A stretch of 64,000 nt of DNA from Cinnamomum chago. Its lineage: Eukaryota > Streptophyta > Magnoliopsida > Laurales > Lauraceae. Position numbers and translations under genes: made by a program. The notes beneath the pieces are model-generated. The model did not search any database. It worked only from the letters and a program-made list of their open reading frames with translations, and was not told the DNA's origin. Within the stretch, counting starts at the first letter, position 1. The number at the start of each line of letters is the position of its first letter. The stretch is from the NCBI GenBank assembly GCA_038049695.1, contig CP142451.1:66097501-66161500 (forward strand). Reading direction: 5' to 3'. Below, in pieces: positions 43,865-55,272 of the stretch.

Positions 43865-44876
43865 CACGGTTTAAAATTACGGTATAGGCCGCGGTATTGA
43901 TTGATCCCAAAAACTGATATGGTATCTATATAGGTCGTGGTTCGTCGCAGTTGTCGCGGTGTGAATTTTTTTTACTCCAAATTTTTTTTTAAATATCCAA
44001 AAATTACAAAATATTATAAAATGCTAGAAAACGATGCTTTTCTTTTTTTCCACTATCAACAACTATAAATCAAAATATCGCCCCCCTAAGTCATGACATC
44101 TTGTATCGTTGTCTTATCTGAAACTGTGCAATTTTTTTTTTACAATTAAATAGATTTACATGTATATACTAAAATAAGGTGAAATATGGATTATGAACTA
44201 TTTATTAGGGTTAAATTTAAGAAACTAAGACTTGTACTCATTACTCAATCATCAAGTAAGTTGTGAATTTTAAGAGCATCGAGATAGGATATTACATTAT
44301 GATAATATGATAAAGAACAGAGCAATGGTTTACCTAAAATGAGGACAAATTTGAGTAAATATTTTGCAAAGATCTACAAGATTTCAATAGAAACCCCAGT
44401 TTTTAAAACACCAAATAGTAAATCTAACCTCAAAATGTGCAGATCTAAGAGAGTGAAAGGTATCTACAACAAAAAGAGCATGCAATCATCATTTGTAAGC
44501 TATATCTAAACAAATCTTTAAAAAATTTGCAACAAAAAAAATAAAAAATGCTAACCTTACTACCTTAGTAGTGTTGTATATGATTTTCTGGGACCAAGTC
44601 CGCAAAAAATAGGTGTTTTTGATGGCTAGGAAGTGAAATAGGTGTTGGGAAAGAAGAAAGGCAGCACTTGTTGTGTTTGGAACAAGGAAGAAAGAAGTAG
44701 CAGAGGAGAAATGAAAAAAAAAAAAGAAGAAGAAACGGCTTTAAATATAGTTGGCCAAGACCTTCAAAATATCGGCCGATAATTTCTATTTTTTCTGGGG
44801 ATTTTTTGATTGGCCGATACTGAGACAAATTCCTAGCAAATTATCATACCGGTCTCGCCTGAGAATTTAAACCATG
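43865..44876. mobile_element. hAT-like element, TSD CTATTAAC
   Basis: 1012 bp with inverted ends CA(C/T)GGTTTAAA and a perfect 8-bp duplication CTATTAAC (43857-43864 and 44877-44884). Subterminal GGCCG(C/A)(G/T)(G/A)T-type repeats. Non-coding. Confidence 0.85.
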
Positions 44877-44904
44877 CTATTAACCATAGATTGTTTTGAG
44901 ATTT

Positions 44905-45000
44905 GATCCAATGCGCAAAAGGTTTGATGAGTTTAAAATTAGGCATGGTGACAGATTGTTGAGGGACAAGATTGTTAAAGGAGCTGCACAACTCAAAGGT
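44905..45000 (+). other. Candidate exon, possibly exon 4 of the 41-kb gene
   Basis: An open stretch with good coding character: FDPMRKRFDEFKIRHGDRLL and RDKIVKGAAQLK. It is preceded by TTGTTTTGAG and followed by GTGGGC, so it could be an internal exon. Joining it to exon 3 at 41994 keeps the frame (GT plus A gives Val). I do not recognise the protein. It could equally belong to another gene or be chance. Confidence 0.3.
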
Positions 45001-45079
45001 GGGCCCAAGTGGGCCTCATGGAGATGGACTGTAGATGCAGTCTTTTTCGTAGGAGAAAATTCTCCATTAACCAATACTC

Positions 45080-45190
45080 GAGGACAGCCCATGGCATAGT
45101 TGGTAGGTGCTCATTGTTGTAACCACAAGTTTGGATTTTCAACTCGGCTTACGTCGTCGTCATCGTCGTCATCATCATCATCATCATAGC
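45080..45190 (+). mobile_element. tRNA-derived SINE with (TCA/TCG)n tail
   Basis: A box TGGCATAGTTGG (45092-45103) fits the RNA polymerase III consensus exactly. A B-box-like TTTCAACTC (45137-45145) lies 34 nt on. The 3' end is a GTCGTC/ATCATC repeat. It starts about AGGACAGCCCATGG. No full tRNA cloverleaf, so it is a SINE rather than a tRNA gene. Confidence 0.75.
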
Positions 45191-45199
45191 CTTATCCCA

Positions 45200-47683
45200 T
45201 TAATCTAGAAACCTAAAATAATTCCACCTAATTATATGTTATTGCATGTAGGTTGGCCTTCCAAACACACATTCCAATGTGGGATCATCCTTCCCTTCAT
45301 TTTTTTTTTCTCCCTTCTTTCCATATTGGTTGATTGTGTCCATACCAGTTGGTATTTTAGCATTTGATGTGAAACCATGCTGGAAGGAATTGGATTCAGG
45401 TATCTTGAAGTAAGATGAAGGCTAAGATGGAGCTTTTTGAGAAGCATTCCCCACTGCTTTAGGACCTAAAGGCTTAGATGGAGCAACTCCATGAGAATTT
45501 TGAGAAGCATCCTCCATTGCTCTAGGACCTTCAGATTAATCATAGTGGGTGGATTGAAATCTGTTTAGTTGAGGACGTATGATGTGTGGGAGAAAGAGGC
45601 TTGAGCTGTAGGACCCACAACCTGTTGGGCATGTCAATATTTGAATCCACGACACAAGGAGATCACGTACCCAATTTGTGTGGCATGGATCTCCTTATAT
45701 TTTATTGGGGTCCAATAAGATGGATTTACTTTGAGATGCATTTCTTCTGGTACTATTACTAAGCCCATGACCTCTTGGTTGCAACAGTGAACACCTTCCA
45801 ATTGTGCTACTGGATCTTGTATACCTTGTAGATGTTTCTTTAATTTTAATTAACTTTTGAAGAAATGTATCTGTTCATATGGTATTTGTTTTTCAATCAC
45901 CAAATAGGATCCTTGGTCTTTTGATTTGGAGGTTGATGGTGTCTCCTTTGACGTGAAGGTGGACATTGCATCCAAGGTTCCTATCTCAGTTGACTTGGCT
46001 TGTTGAGTTCCAAAGATCCTCAAGTATCACCAATAGAGAGGTTTAATGGCTCGTCGAGGCAATAAAAACCAATCTCCGTTAGTTGTGACTGTAAGTGAAG
46101 TTTCAATGGTTGGTGGTTCTTGGTACAGTTGCTGATGACTATAGATGGAGCTATGAGATTCGCTAAGGATCGGAGTTGTAACTGGATTAGTGGGCGACCA
46201 GCAAGCCAATTCAAATTTGAAATTTCCTCTTTCTATTGGAAAGATGGTGGAAGGAGGACTTTTTAATAGGTATCAAAATAGGGGGCTGCAAGGTCGTCCT
46301 GTTTCAAATTTAAAGTCTTCTCGATTTAAGGGAATGATTTGCAGGAGGAAGATATCTTGCTGAATGCTAATTGCTGATCAATATGCAGCTGATTTACCAA
46401 AACAATCAAGGTGCTTGATATTAAGCTATAAGGGCGCTGAAATTGGAGTTCCCAAAACTACCTTTCCACCCAATTTTGGAGAGGTCTTGGCTAGTTAGTT
46501 ACCAACTCCTCATGTTCCCGAATATCGTTGGTCATTGTCTTCCTAATGGTCAAGGCCATTACTCAATGATACGTTTTAGGAGAGATGCCCAAAAGAAACT
46601 AATGATTTATGTCTGAGTGAGGTTCCATTTGTTTCTGCTCGAGTTGATAATTGTATATTGATTGTAGCTTCATTTAAAATGCATTTAGATATGTGGTTCT
46701 TTATACAATTGGACTGATTGGTGGGTTCCTTCGATAGCAAATGACGCTACAATAAAAAGATGGATACGATTCTATTTTGGCCATAGTTGTTAGGGTTGCT
46801 AGAGAGATTTTGAGATCAAACTTACCTGATCTATTTGGTTGCTTGAAGATTCAAGTCGCAACCTTCAAAGCAGCAGCCTAGAAGGTGCAAGGTCGAGCAA
46901 GCATAAATCACAATTGCACCAAAACAATTTAAAAGCCTCAACCTTGGACAGTAAGAGTCAACACGACTTCATAGTTGCCATAGCAATCTCCAAGAAAAAG
47001 AATCTTGTTCCAATCTCTCTTTAAATCAATTTTTACAAGTACAGAACAAAACCTAAGGGATCTAAACCATAAAAAAAGAAAGCAAAATCATAGCCATCTA
47101 AACATAATACAAAAATGATCAAAATATCTAAATTTGCCCACCAGATCAGAAATTTGGTCATAACTTTTTATATGAGTCAGATTGTACTATTTTGGGCTCA
47201 ACGAAAGCTAACTGAATAAGTTATTGTGCCATTTTGACATTGTTTGACACATGAAATTTATCCATCATTAAAAAAGACAAATTTAAACTTAAATGAAGCC
47301 AAAACGTGACCGCCCATGGACATGGCTTTTGGTCGCTAGGTTGAGACGATGTCCCAAGTTTCTCGTGTATTTATGGGCTGCATCAGTTCTCTGCCGCACT
47401 TTTGATTCAAGATGTACATCTGGCTACCATTAAAAAAAAAAGATGTACCTCTGGCAATAAAAAAAAGTTGTATCAATTATTAAACAATTGTTATGTGGAT
47501 ATATTTAGAAAAAAATGGGAAGTGCATACAGTTATATCCGTACCTTTATATATCGGTTCCAAACGTCATCATCTTTGAATCCCATCCAAACCCTCTTCTT
47601 TCTCTTATTGCCTTTACAATGTGACATCGCTTTGTAGGTGATCATTTGAATTTTCTATAGTGTCAGAGTGACTGATGTATTAA
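45200..47683. other. Non-coding stretch, nothing recognised
   Basis: Only short open frames (for example 46839-47024) without resemblance to known proteins. A GATGGAGC(A/T)...GAGAAGCAT(T/C)CCCCA-type duplication lies at about 45420-45530. No element ends were found. Confidence 0.5.
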
Positions 47684-48181
47684 GGGCTTGTTTGGATACT
47701 TACTGATTTAAGTACTATTAGATTTTATTAGTACAAAGCAATAGTGTAATATTGGAATATTACATTATTTATGTTGGTTTGTAGTTCTTTGATGAATGCT
47801 ACTAGTATTTGAGCTGAAAATTGAAATGCTTGGCAGTTGCTGAAGATTTCAATATATGTTGAAATTATAACTTGACCAGGTTTTTTAATATTGGAAAAGT
47901 TTTACTACATTTTTAAAACAAAAGGAAAACATTATTAAATATAGATCGAAATGTTGTTACTAGAGAGAAGTTGCGTATTTTGAGTCAAAGTCAAAATACA
48001 TTACTTAATCAAGCATGGTACTTATAATTTATTTTTAAAAAATGAAAAGGGACAGTAATTCCAATAAATTTGCAAGATCCCATTTTACTGTGAATTCCAA
48101 GGAATTCAATTCCATTAAAAAAGGGCCCTAACTCTAAGTATACAGTTTTTCTATGGCTTTCTATTGCTGCCAAACACACCC
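47684..48181. mobile_element. MITE of the TGTTTGG family
   Basis: Ends GGGCTTGTTTGGATAC and (reversed) GGGTGTGTTTGGCAGC, 498 bp, non-coding. A TAA precedes it but is not cleanly repeated after it. The part from about 48133 on may be a separate fragment. Confidence 0.5.
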
Positions 48182-48467
48182 GAAGTCATTTATTCAGCTT
48201 ATCTAAACACCAAACTTACTTTTTTAAAGTCAATGGAGGAATTTCCCACTCACTTTTGTTCCGTTAGAAAGACCTGCAAAAATGACTCCTTATGTAGAGT
48301 CCATTGTGGTGTTACTGCAAATTTGGAGTTGGAGCGTAGTGCAGCTTCTTCAAGATAACTAATAAAAGCTTATACAGAAAATAACTTTATTGGCTAGTTG
48401 TTAGTATATTGTCTAAACTATAGGCTTCAACATGTTTTCATTGTATTTTTTAGTGATGCAAACCCTA

Positions 48468-48782
48468 GGGGTTGTTTAGGTAATTCACTTGTTGCCTGAA
48501 GTGGAGTGAATAGTCAAATCAAGAGAAAATAAAAGTAGAGGGGGCCAAATCAAAATGTGTAGGCTTTTGTCAAGGGGCTTGAGAATGTATCTTTTTTGAC
48601 TCTATGGCTTTTTGTCATTAAGTGGAATGAGAGACTTGCTTTTTGAACTTTTTTTTTTTAATAAAGAAGAGGTGATTTTTGAAATTTGATATTTTTTTTT
48701 ATATGACTCCCCTTATTTTCATGCCTCTTCAATTGAGCCTTCAGTTGAATTCACTTTACAAGTAAATTACCCAAACAACCCC
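48468..48782. mobile_element. MITE of the TGTTTGG family
   Basis: 315 bp, inverted ends GGGGTTGTTT(A/G)GGTAATT(C/T)ACTTG. Interior GAGTGAATAG, AAAAGTAGAG and TTTTTGTCATTAAGTG blocks are shared with its relatives. Confidence 0.75.
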
Positions 48783-49130
48783 GGGCATGTTTGGGACTTT
48801 ACTAGTAAACTTAAAGTGAAGTAAAGCCTCCATTATCTAAACAAGAAAAGACCAAGGGTTATATCAAAAGTACATAAATTCAAAATTCCCTCCTTTTTCC
48901 AAAAAAAGTAAAAAAGCAACCTCCTTTCTCCACTAAATGACAAAAAATCACCATCTTTTTTTTTTTTTTTTGAATGGTTACAAAAAAAATCCCCTTTCTA
49001 CACAGTCAATAAGATTCCCTATGAAGCCACTAAAAACAAAACACTATCATAACCCCCTTATATTTTATTCTCTCTTGATTTGATGCTTCACCTCACTTTA
49101 CATCAATTCACCGTCCATCCAAACACGCCC
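48783..49130. mobile_element. Second MITE of the same family, abutting the first
   Basis: 348 bp, inverted ends GGGCATGTTTGG and (reversed) GGGCGTGTTTGG. It starts at the base after the preceding MITE ends. The interior reads like the same family in reverse. Confidence 0.75.
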
Positions 49131-49179
49131 TAAAGGTCTTGGATCTAAATGCTGAAGCAAGAGAAAGACGTGTGCAAGA

Positions 49180-49420
49180 TACTCTCATAAAGAAGGAATG
49201 AACCTCAAAGGGACAACGAAATCCATGAAGGAAATTTTTATTAATCTCCAAAATTGCCTCTAATGTCATACACTAAGCTAATTCTAATTATGACTTATTA
49301 TAGAAATTAAATAAGAAACAAAATCTTAGACTTCTTTGGGTCGCACATGTGGGCCATGGGCCTAGTTGTGTCCACCCGTTGACTTTGCACCATTCCCTCT
49401 GAGCTGCGTAAGAGTTTAAC
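49180..49420 (+). repeat. Dispersed repeat, copy 1
   Basis: Blocks such as AACCTCAAAGGGACAACGAAATCCATG, AATCTCCAAAATTGCCTCTAATGTC and a GCCATGGG...TTGACTTTGCACCATT-type end recur in order at 61960-62260. The family is not recognised and the sequence is non-coding. Confidence 0.6.
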
Positions 49421-49529
49421 CTCGAACTCGAGTTCTATTTGCATTGCCTCTCTATAGACGTATTGTGCTTGAAGCGATTCTTTTGTAGAAACTACCCTCA
49501 AAACCTTAGATTGGTGGGTTTGGCTTCAA

Positions 49530-49740
49530 ATGATGTAGCGTGGTGGTTTTTCCATCACGAAAAAAATGTATGTGTATTGTCACGCATCCAATGGATTTTG
49601 TTCTTGTCATAGTCCATGGCCTTCCAAGTATCCCTAGTATCCATCGGCACTACATCACATCATACTACGTTCTTATAGTCTTCCCCAATAGCAAATGTAA
49701 CTTGACACGTATGTCGTACTTGCACCCCATTACATGTCAT
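49530..49740 (-). pseudogene. Fragment of a gypsy protease region
   Basis: A minus-strand frame reads CDVVPMDTRDTWKAMDYDKN and NTHTFFRDGKTTTLHHLKP. This resembles the carboxy part of gypsy protease (family pattern CDVVPMD..xxLLGRPW) and the same region of the chromovirus at 52535-52774. Isolated and degenerate. Confidence 0.6.
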
Positions 49741-49794
49741 TAATCATCTAACAGAATAGGGGGCAAGGTGTTTGTGTACCTAAAGTGATGGGGA

Positions 49795-49996
49795 CATCAA
49801 CCCTAATTCCCCCAGTTCTTTCAAGATCTACCAAAGAAGGAAGCGTAGGGTGGCAGATCAAGCAATGATATGGATGGATGACACATATCTTGACTTTGCT
49901 TGTTAAGATCTTATAAATCCACCATTGGATTACCATCACGATGACATTCGATGGTTGGATCTCATTGGATCTATTGTTTAAAGGAAAGAAAGCCCC
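49795..49996 (+). pseudogene. Chromovirus pol carboxy tail upstream of an LTR
   Basis: The frame reads SSFKIYQRRKRRVADQAMIW and MDDTYLDFAC-stop-DLINPP. It matches the end of the minus-strand chromovirus (60569-60294), including the polypurine-like GGAAAGAAAGCCCC just before the LTR. So the LTR at 49997 has pol sequence on its left and gag on its right. Confidence 0.7.
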
Positions 49997-50889
49997 ATGT
50001 GTGCAATCATCTGGAAGGCCCCACTTTGGGAAGTGCCACATGGTTTGAAGTAAAAAGAGTTTTAAAGTTGAGAGGGTCCAAATTATTTAAATAAAAGTAG
50101 AGTCATAAAAGGGGCCATGCTTCCTTAAGAAAAGAATAAAGGAAAGAGGGGGCCACAACTTAAAAAAAAAGGTTTTGGGGATTCATGTGCATATCCCTTG
50201 TGCACGAATCCCGAGGCCATGCCTCAACCCCCTCTCCCTTACGACTTTATTTCTTTGGTTTTCTTGTGTGATGTCATCACTTTAGGGCTAGGTAATAAAA
50301 GACTGTATTGACTGCTTTTCTTTTTTCATGCTATCTTATGTAATAAAAATTTCAGAGAAATTTTCCTCTTATTCTTTGTGAGTCTCTTGGGTTTCCCCTT
50401 TCTCAAAGGACATAATGCCCCCATATTGGAGTTTGGTGAGAGCCTAATCAAAGGTATCCTCTTCTCTCTCTATTTCTTTTCCTATGAGCAATTTTGCCGC
50501 ACTAACCCTAGATTTCTACACCCTAGATCTCCACCATTAAACAACCCAACCATTAGATCTGCGGCCCTTGTCGCTAGATCTCAACCCCTGGTTTTTCCAT
50601 TAGACCATCTCACCCAGCTTTTGTGCAGATACTCGCAAGAAACACGTGATCTACACAAGTGGACCTTCCCTAAGCATTTTGGGACTTCCATCTTCCATTG
50701 AGATCCTATGCCTTCATCCGAGGACTTTTACCGCAGGACTGCAAGCCCGTCTTAGATCAATTATTGATTTTCCCATTAGATTGCAATGTTTATCGATATG
50801 AATGGTGTGTTTCAATTTCATATTAATCTTAATTCTAAATTTGATCTCATCTTGCCATATTAGGTTAGATTTCATTTTGTCTTCCATCA
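49997..50889 (+). mobile_element. Chromovirus LTR (plus copy)
   Basis: Recurs as an inverted copy at 54289-60277, where Copia-6 interrupts it. Shared blocks include GGGGATTCATGTGCATATCC, TCACTTTAGGGCTAGGTAAT and TTAGATTGCAATGTTTATCG. Confidence 0.85.
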
Positions 50890-51002
50890 ATCTTGGTATC
50901 AGAGCTTAGGATTGTTCAGGGAGTCACCTAAGTTGCGTCATCATATATTTTTATTGCATTGCATCTTTAGGATAGCCATCTTAGTCTCTCTTTCACATTT
51001 TC

Positions 51003-52250
51003 ATGCCCACGAGAAGTGGTAAGGACATTCAACCGGAACATCTCAAAATGAATTTTGAGCAATTGTCTAAGAGCCTCCATGAAATCTTGGCCAAGGACAA
51101 AGAGGACACTAATGCTTGACTGGATGCCTTACTGCAACAAACTGAGGGACTCAGGACCCGTCTTGAGAACATTGAGAGATCCCAAATTGGCGATACGATA
51201 CATCGCCGTAATCGTAACTAGAACCATGAGCGGGACAGGAACCCAGAGAATGAGCGCAATGATGATTATGACCTTGAATCCGAGGCTCAGTATGGCCGTA
51301 GTACTCGTGGTAGAGGACGGTATGCTGATGAGCAGGCCGTGAAGAATGTTAAGATAGAAGCACTTTCTTTTGATGGTCGCATTGATCCAAGGGCCTATTT
51401 CGATTGGGAATCCGACATGGACCACTACTTTGAGTGGTATGACATGTTTGAAAAATTCAATTTGCCAAGATGAAATTGGTAAGTGTAGCACGGTTGTATT
51501 GGTTGGACATTGAGCACATGTTGCATCAGCATCGGGAGGAACCCATTGGTACATGGGATGAGATGAAGGAACACTTGCGGGTTAAGTACCTACCTTAGTC
51601 TTACCAAGATAGACTTTTAGATCAAAGGTCTATCCTCCGACTGGGTAGCTATCTGTGATTGATTACGTCAATAAGTTTGAAGAACTTAACCTTCGATGTA
51701 AGGTACAGGAAGACCTTCCATCTAGAATCTTAAAATTCAGAACGGGTCTTCGCCAAGAGTTCCAGCGGAAATTAATCACTCTTAGAACAACTAGCCTAAA
51801 GGAGATCTACGAAGTAGTGCAAAACCTTGAGGCTGCCATGGAAGGTAAACAGCCTAGACGTAGTGATTATTACGGAACAGATCCTAAGCCTTACACCTTG
51901 AGCTGTAAATCAAGTTTTGGGGTCAACTTCCCAAGACTCCCGTGAATATACCACCTGCCATCAAGGATAGTAAAGGCAAGGGAGTCATTGGTGACAGCTC
52001 TAAATGGAGTAATTCAATTACCTGTCACCGTTGTCACGGACATTGGCACATTGCTAGGGATTTCCCCTCCCGAAATCTTTACATCGAGGATGTGGAGGAT
52101 GAGAGTGATCCCGCAATAGATGACTACATCTCGGTTTTTGTCACTAGTGATGATGATTGTGATGGCCTGTTGGATCGGGTATCCTTTCTTAGATTTTCCT
52201 CCTCATGTCATGGGGATGAAATGCACCGAACAAAATGGGAGGTGATCTAC
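51003..52250 (+). pseudogene. Chromovirus gag
   Basis: Starts MPTRSGKDIQPEHLKMNFEQ (51003). The capsid-like part includes KIEALSFDGRIDPRAYFDWE, VIDYVNKFEELNLRCKVQED and TTSLKEIYEVVQNLEAAMEG. A zinc knuckle follows as CHRCHGHWHIARDF, with the last Cys changed to Phe. Several stops (TGA near 51118, TAG near 51220) and frame changes break it. Confidence 0.85.
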
Positions 52251-54288
52251 TGCGTGTGATGGTAGTGAGGTACGCATTGACCCTCCAAGAAAATGAGGAC
52301 GGGCATAAGACTTCCATCTTTCATACCTACGTCAAATGCAATGATAAGAGTTGTAAGGTCATCATCGATAGTGGGAGTTGTACCGGTGTAGTTTCTGCCA
52401 ACAATTTATCTCGTTTAGGCTTGACCTTAGTTCCCCATCCTAAGCCTTACCTTGTGTCATGGGTAGATTCTACATCTATTCCCATCACCCAGCGCTGCTT
52501 GGTCCCAATTAACATGTCCACTTATCAGGACTAGTTGTGGTGTGATGTGGTCCCCATGGATGTGGGACATATTATCTTAGGGAGGCCTTGGATCTATGAT
52601 TTCGATGTCACCAACTTTGGACGTTCAAATGTCTGCATCTTTAATTTCAAAGATAAAAAGGTTAAGTTGCATCCACTACCTGCTAAAGATAAGAATGGCA
52701 AGAAGGAGAATGATGAGACAACCAACACTAGTGCCTCAAGTTCTAAGACAGAGCTTACACATTTTGAGTGCTAGTGAGTTCCAGGTTGATTTGGAAGAAA
52801 AGACTAGCAAGGGCTCAAAGGAAGACCCCATTGTTTATACTATAGTGACTACGGAAGTTTCCAAGGAGCCAAGTGCTAGTATTCTGCATGAGGTGGAACC
52901 TGTCTTCCGGGAGTTTCAGGATGTCTTTCTTGACGAGTTGTCAAATGAACTCCCACCCATGCGTGACATCCAACATGCAATTGATCTTGTTCCAGGAGCG
53001 ACATTGCCTAATCTGCCTCATTACCGAATGAACCCATCAGAACACGCAGAATTGAAAGGGCAGGTGGATGAACTCCTCGATAAGGGCTTCATTAGGGAGA
53101 GCCTAAGCCCTTGTGCCGTTCCTGCACTTTTGACTCCAAAGAAAGATGGAGGACATGCGTGGATAGTGGAGTGATCAACAAGATCACTGTCAAGTATCGG
53201 TTTCTGATACCCAGGTTAGATGATATGCTCGACATGATGGCTGGTGCCACTATCTTTTCTAAGATAGATCTTAAGAGTGTCTACCATCATATTCGTATTC
53301 GTCCTGGGGACGAATGGAAGACCACCTTTAAGACAAAGGGCAGGTTGTATGAATGGCTAGTGATACCATTCGGGTTGTCCAATGCTCCAAGTACCTTCAT
53401 GCGCATCATGATGCAAGTATTGAGACCCTTCATTGGGAAATTCCTAGTTGTCTACTTTGATGACATTCTCATCTATAGTAATACTAAGGAACAACATCTC
53501 AACCACTTGTGGAAAGTTTGTGGTACTTTGTGAAAGGAGAAGTTGTACGCAAACCTTAAGAAATGCACATTCATGACACATCATATGGTCTTCATAAGTT
53601 TCGTAGTTTCTGCAGCGGGCAAGTTAACTGATCTTGAAAAGGTGCGTGCAATTGTTGAATGGAAGACTCCATCCAACATTCATGACGTATGTAGTTTCCA
53701 AGGTCTAGCCATGTTTTATCGTCGGTTCATCAAGGGATTCAGTACCATCATGGCTCCAATTACAGATTGTATGAAAAAAGGGAGAGTTTAATTAGAGCCC
53801 AGCTGCTACAAAAGCCTTTCAAAAAATCAAGACCAGAATGACAGAAGCTCCTATCATGTGATTGCCTGACTTTTCTAAGGTTTTTGAAGTAGCTTGCAAC
53901 GCATTTGGCGTTGGAATAGGAGGTGTTCTAAGTCAGGATGGACACCTCGTTGCTTATTTCAGTGAGAAACTGAATGAGGCAAAACGAAAGAAATATTCCA
54001 ATTACGAAAGAGAATTCTATGCAATAGTTCAGTCATTGAAACATTGGCGACATTACCTGTTACAGCAAGATTTTGTTTTGTGCTTGGATTTTGAGGCATT
54101 GCGGTACTTCAAGTCCCAATCCAAGCTGAAAGGGGAACATGCGAAGTGGGTTGAACTATTGCAAGAGTACACTTTTGTTTTGAAACACAAGGCGGGAGTG
54201 GAGAACAAATCCGTTGATGTATTAAGTTGCAGAGTCAATTTAATCCACTCCATGAATGTGGAAGTTATTGGGTTTGATCGTTTGAGAT
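52235..54288 (+). pseudogene. Chromovirus protease, RT and RNase H
   Basis: Protease: CKVIIDSGSCTGVVSANNLS, then a TAG near 52532 and CDVVPMDVGHIILGRPWIYD. RT: ELPPMRDIQHAIDLVPGATL, a frameshift near 53130, [20 protein letters not shown], the catalytic YFDDILIYS, then a TGA near 53531. RNase H: FEVACNAFGVGIGGVLSQDG, YSNYEREFYAIVQSLKHWRH. In RNase H the usual ACDAS reads ACNAF. The frame ends at NVEVIGFDRLR, the normal junction to integrase, where the inverted LTR starts. Confidence 0.88.
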
Positions 54289-54929
54289 TGATGCAGGACA
54301 AAGTGAAATCTAACTTAATATAGCATGATGAGATCAGATTTAGAATTAAAATTAATATGAAATTGAAACACACCGTTCATATCGATAAACATTGCAATCT
54401 AATGGAAAATCAATAATTGATCCAAGACAGGCTTTGCAGTCCTCGGCAGTAAAAGTCGTCCTCAAATGAAGGGGTAGGATCTCAATGGAAGATAGAAGTC
54501 CCAAAATGCTTAGGGAAGGTCCACTTGTGCAGATCTCGTGTTTCTTGTGAGTATCTGGGCAAGGGCTGGGTGAGATGGTCTAATGGGAAAATCGGGGGTT
54601 GAGATCTAACGACAAGGGCTGCAGATTCGATGGTTGTGTTGTTAAATGGTGGAGATGTAGGGTGTAGAAATCTAGGGTTAGTGCAGAAAGATTGCTCGTA
54701 GGAAAAGAAATAGAGAAAGATAAGAGGATACCTTTGATTGGGCTCTCACCAACCTTCGATCCGGAGGCGTTACATCCTTTGAGCAAGGGGAAACCCAAGA
54801 GACTAAGAAAGAAGAAGGGGAAAATTCCATTCCTTTCATTCTCAAAGTTCTATTACATAAGATAGCATGAAAAAAAGAAAAGAAGACAATACAGTCTTTT
54901 ATTACCTAGCCCTAAAGTGATGACATCAT

Positions 54930-55272
54930 TGTTAAGATCTGATGATCATGCAATGAGAGAAGATCTGATGATCATGCAATGAGAGAAGAATTTGGGGGAA
55001 AAGTTGATCTCTTAACAGAGCATCAACTATCCATTTTATAATAGAATTTACCCAATTACAAGCTATTAATCAGCAGCAATACAAGCTAATTACAATCAGC
55101 AATTAAGGAAATAAAGATAAAAGGAATCCTAATCTCTATACATAGAAGTATATCTATGATACAAGCTGTATAAGATTTAACCCAATTCCACACGTGGGAT
55201 ATTCTACATTGGGCCTAGATGGGCCAAGATTAGTGTACATGGGCCTATTTATTTCATGAGTTATCTTCTACA
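54930..55272 (-). mobile_element. 3' LTR of Copia-6
   Basis: 343 bp. A direct duplication of AGATCTGATGATCATGCAATG near its plus-strand left end is present in both LTRs, so it predates insertion. Confidence 0.92.

Larger units (their letters stand above)
49997..54288 (+). mobile_element. Chromovirus (Ty3/gypsy), plus copy, truncated
   Basis: LTR 49997-50889 (about 893 bp, TGTGTGCAATC...CATCA). The iMet primer site TGGTATCAGAGC is at 50894-50905. gag, protease, RT and RNase H follow. It stops inside or just after RNase H at 54288, where a minus-oriented copy of the same LTR begins. Integrase is absent here; an integrase fragment at 63858 could belong to it. Confidence 0.85.

Noticed and set aside
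45092-45145. Possible tRNA gene (A and B boxes)
   Set aside because: No cloverleaf or anticodon arm can be drawn, and the sequence ends in a trinucleotide tail, so a SINE fits.
46839-47024. 61-residue open frame
   Set aside because: No homology recognised, ordinary length for random AT-rich sequence, no gene signals.
47956-48005. Possible last exon for the 41-kb gene (FESKSK-like read)
   Set aside because: No splice acceptor, poor match on inspection, and it lies in a MITE.
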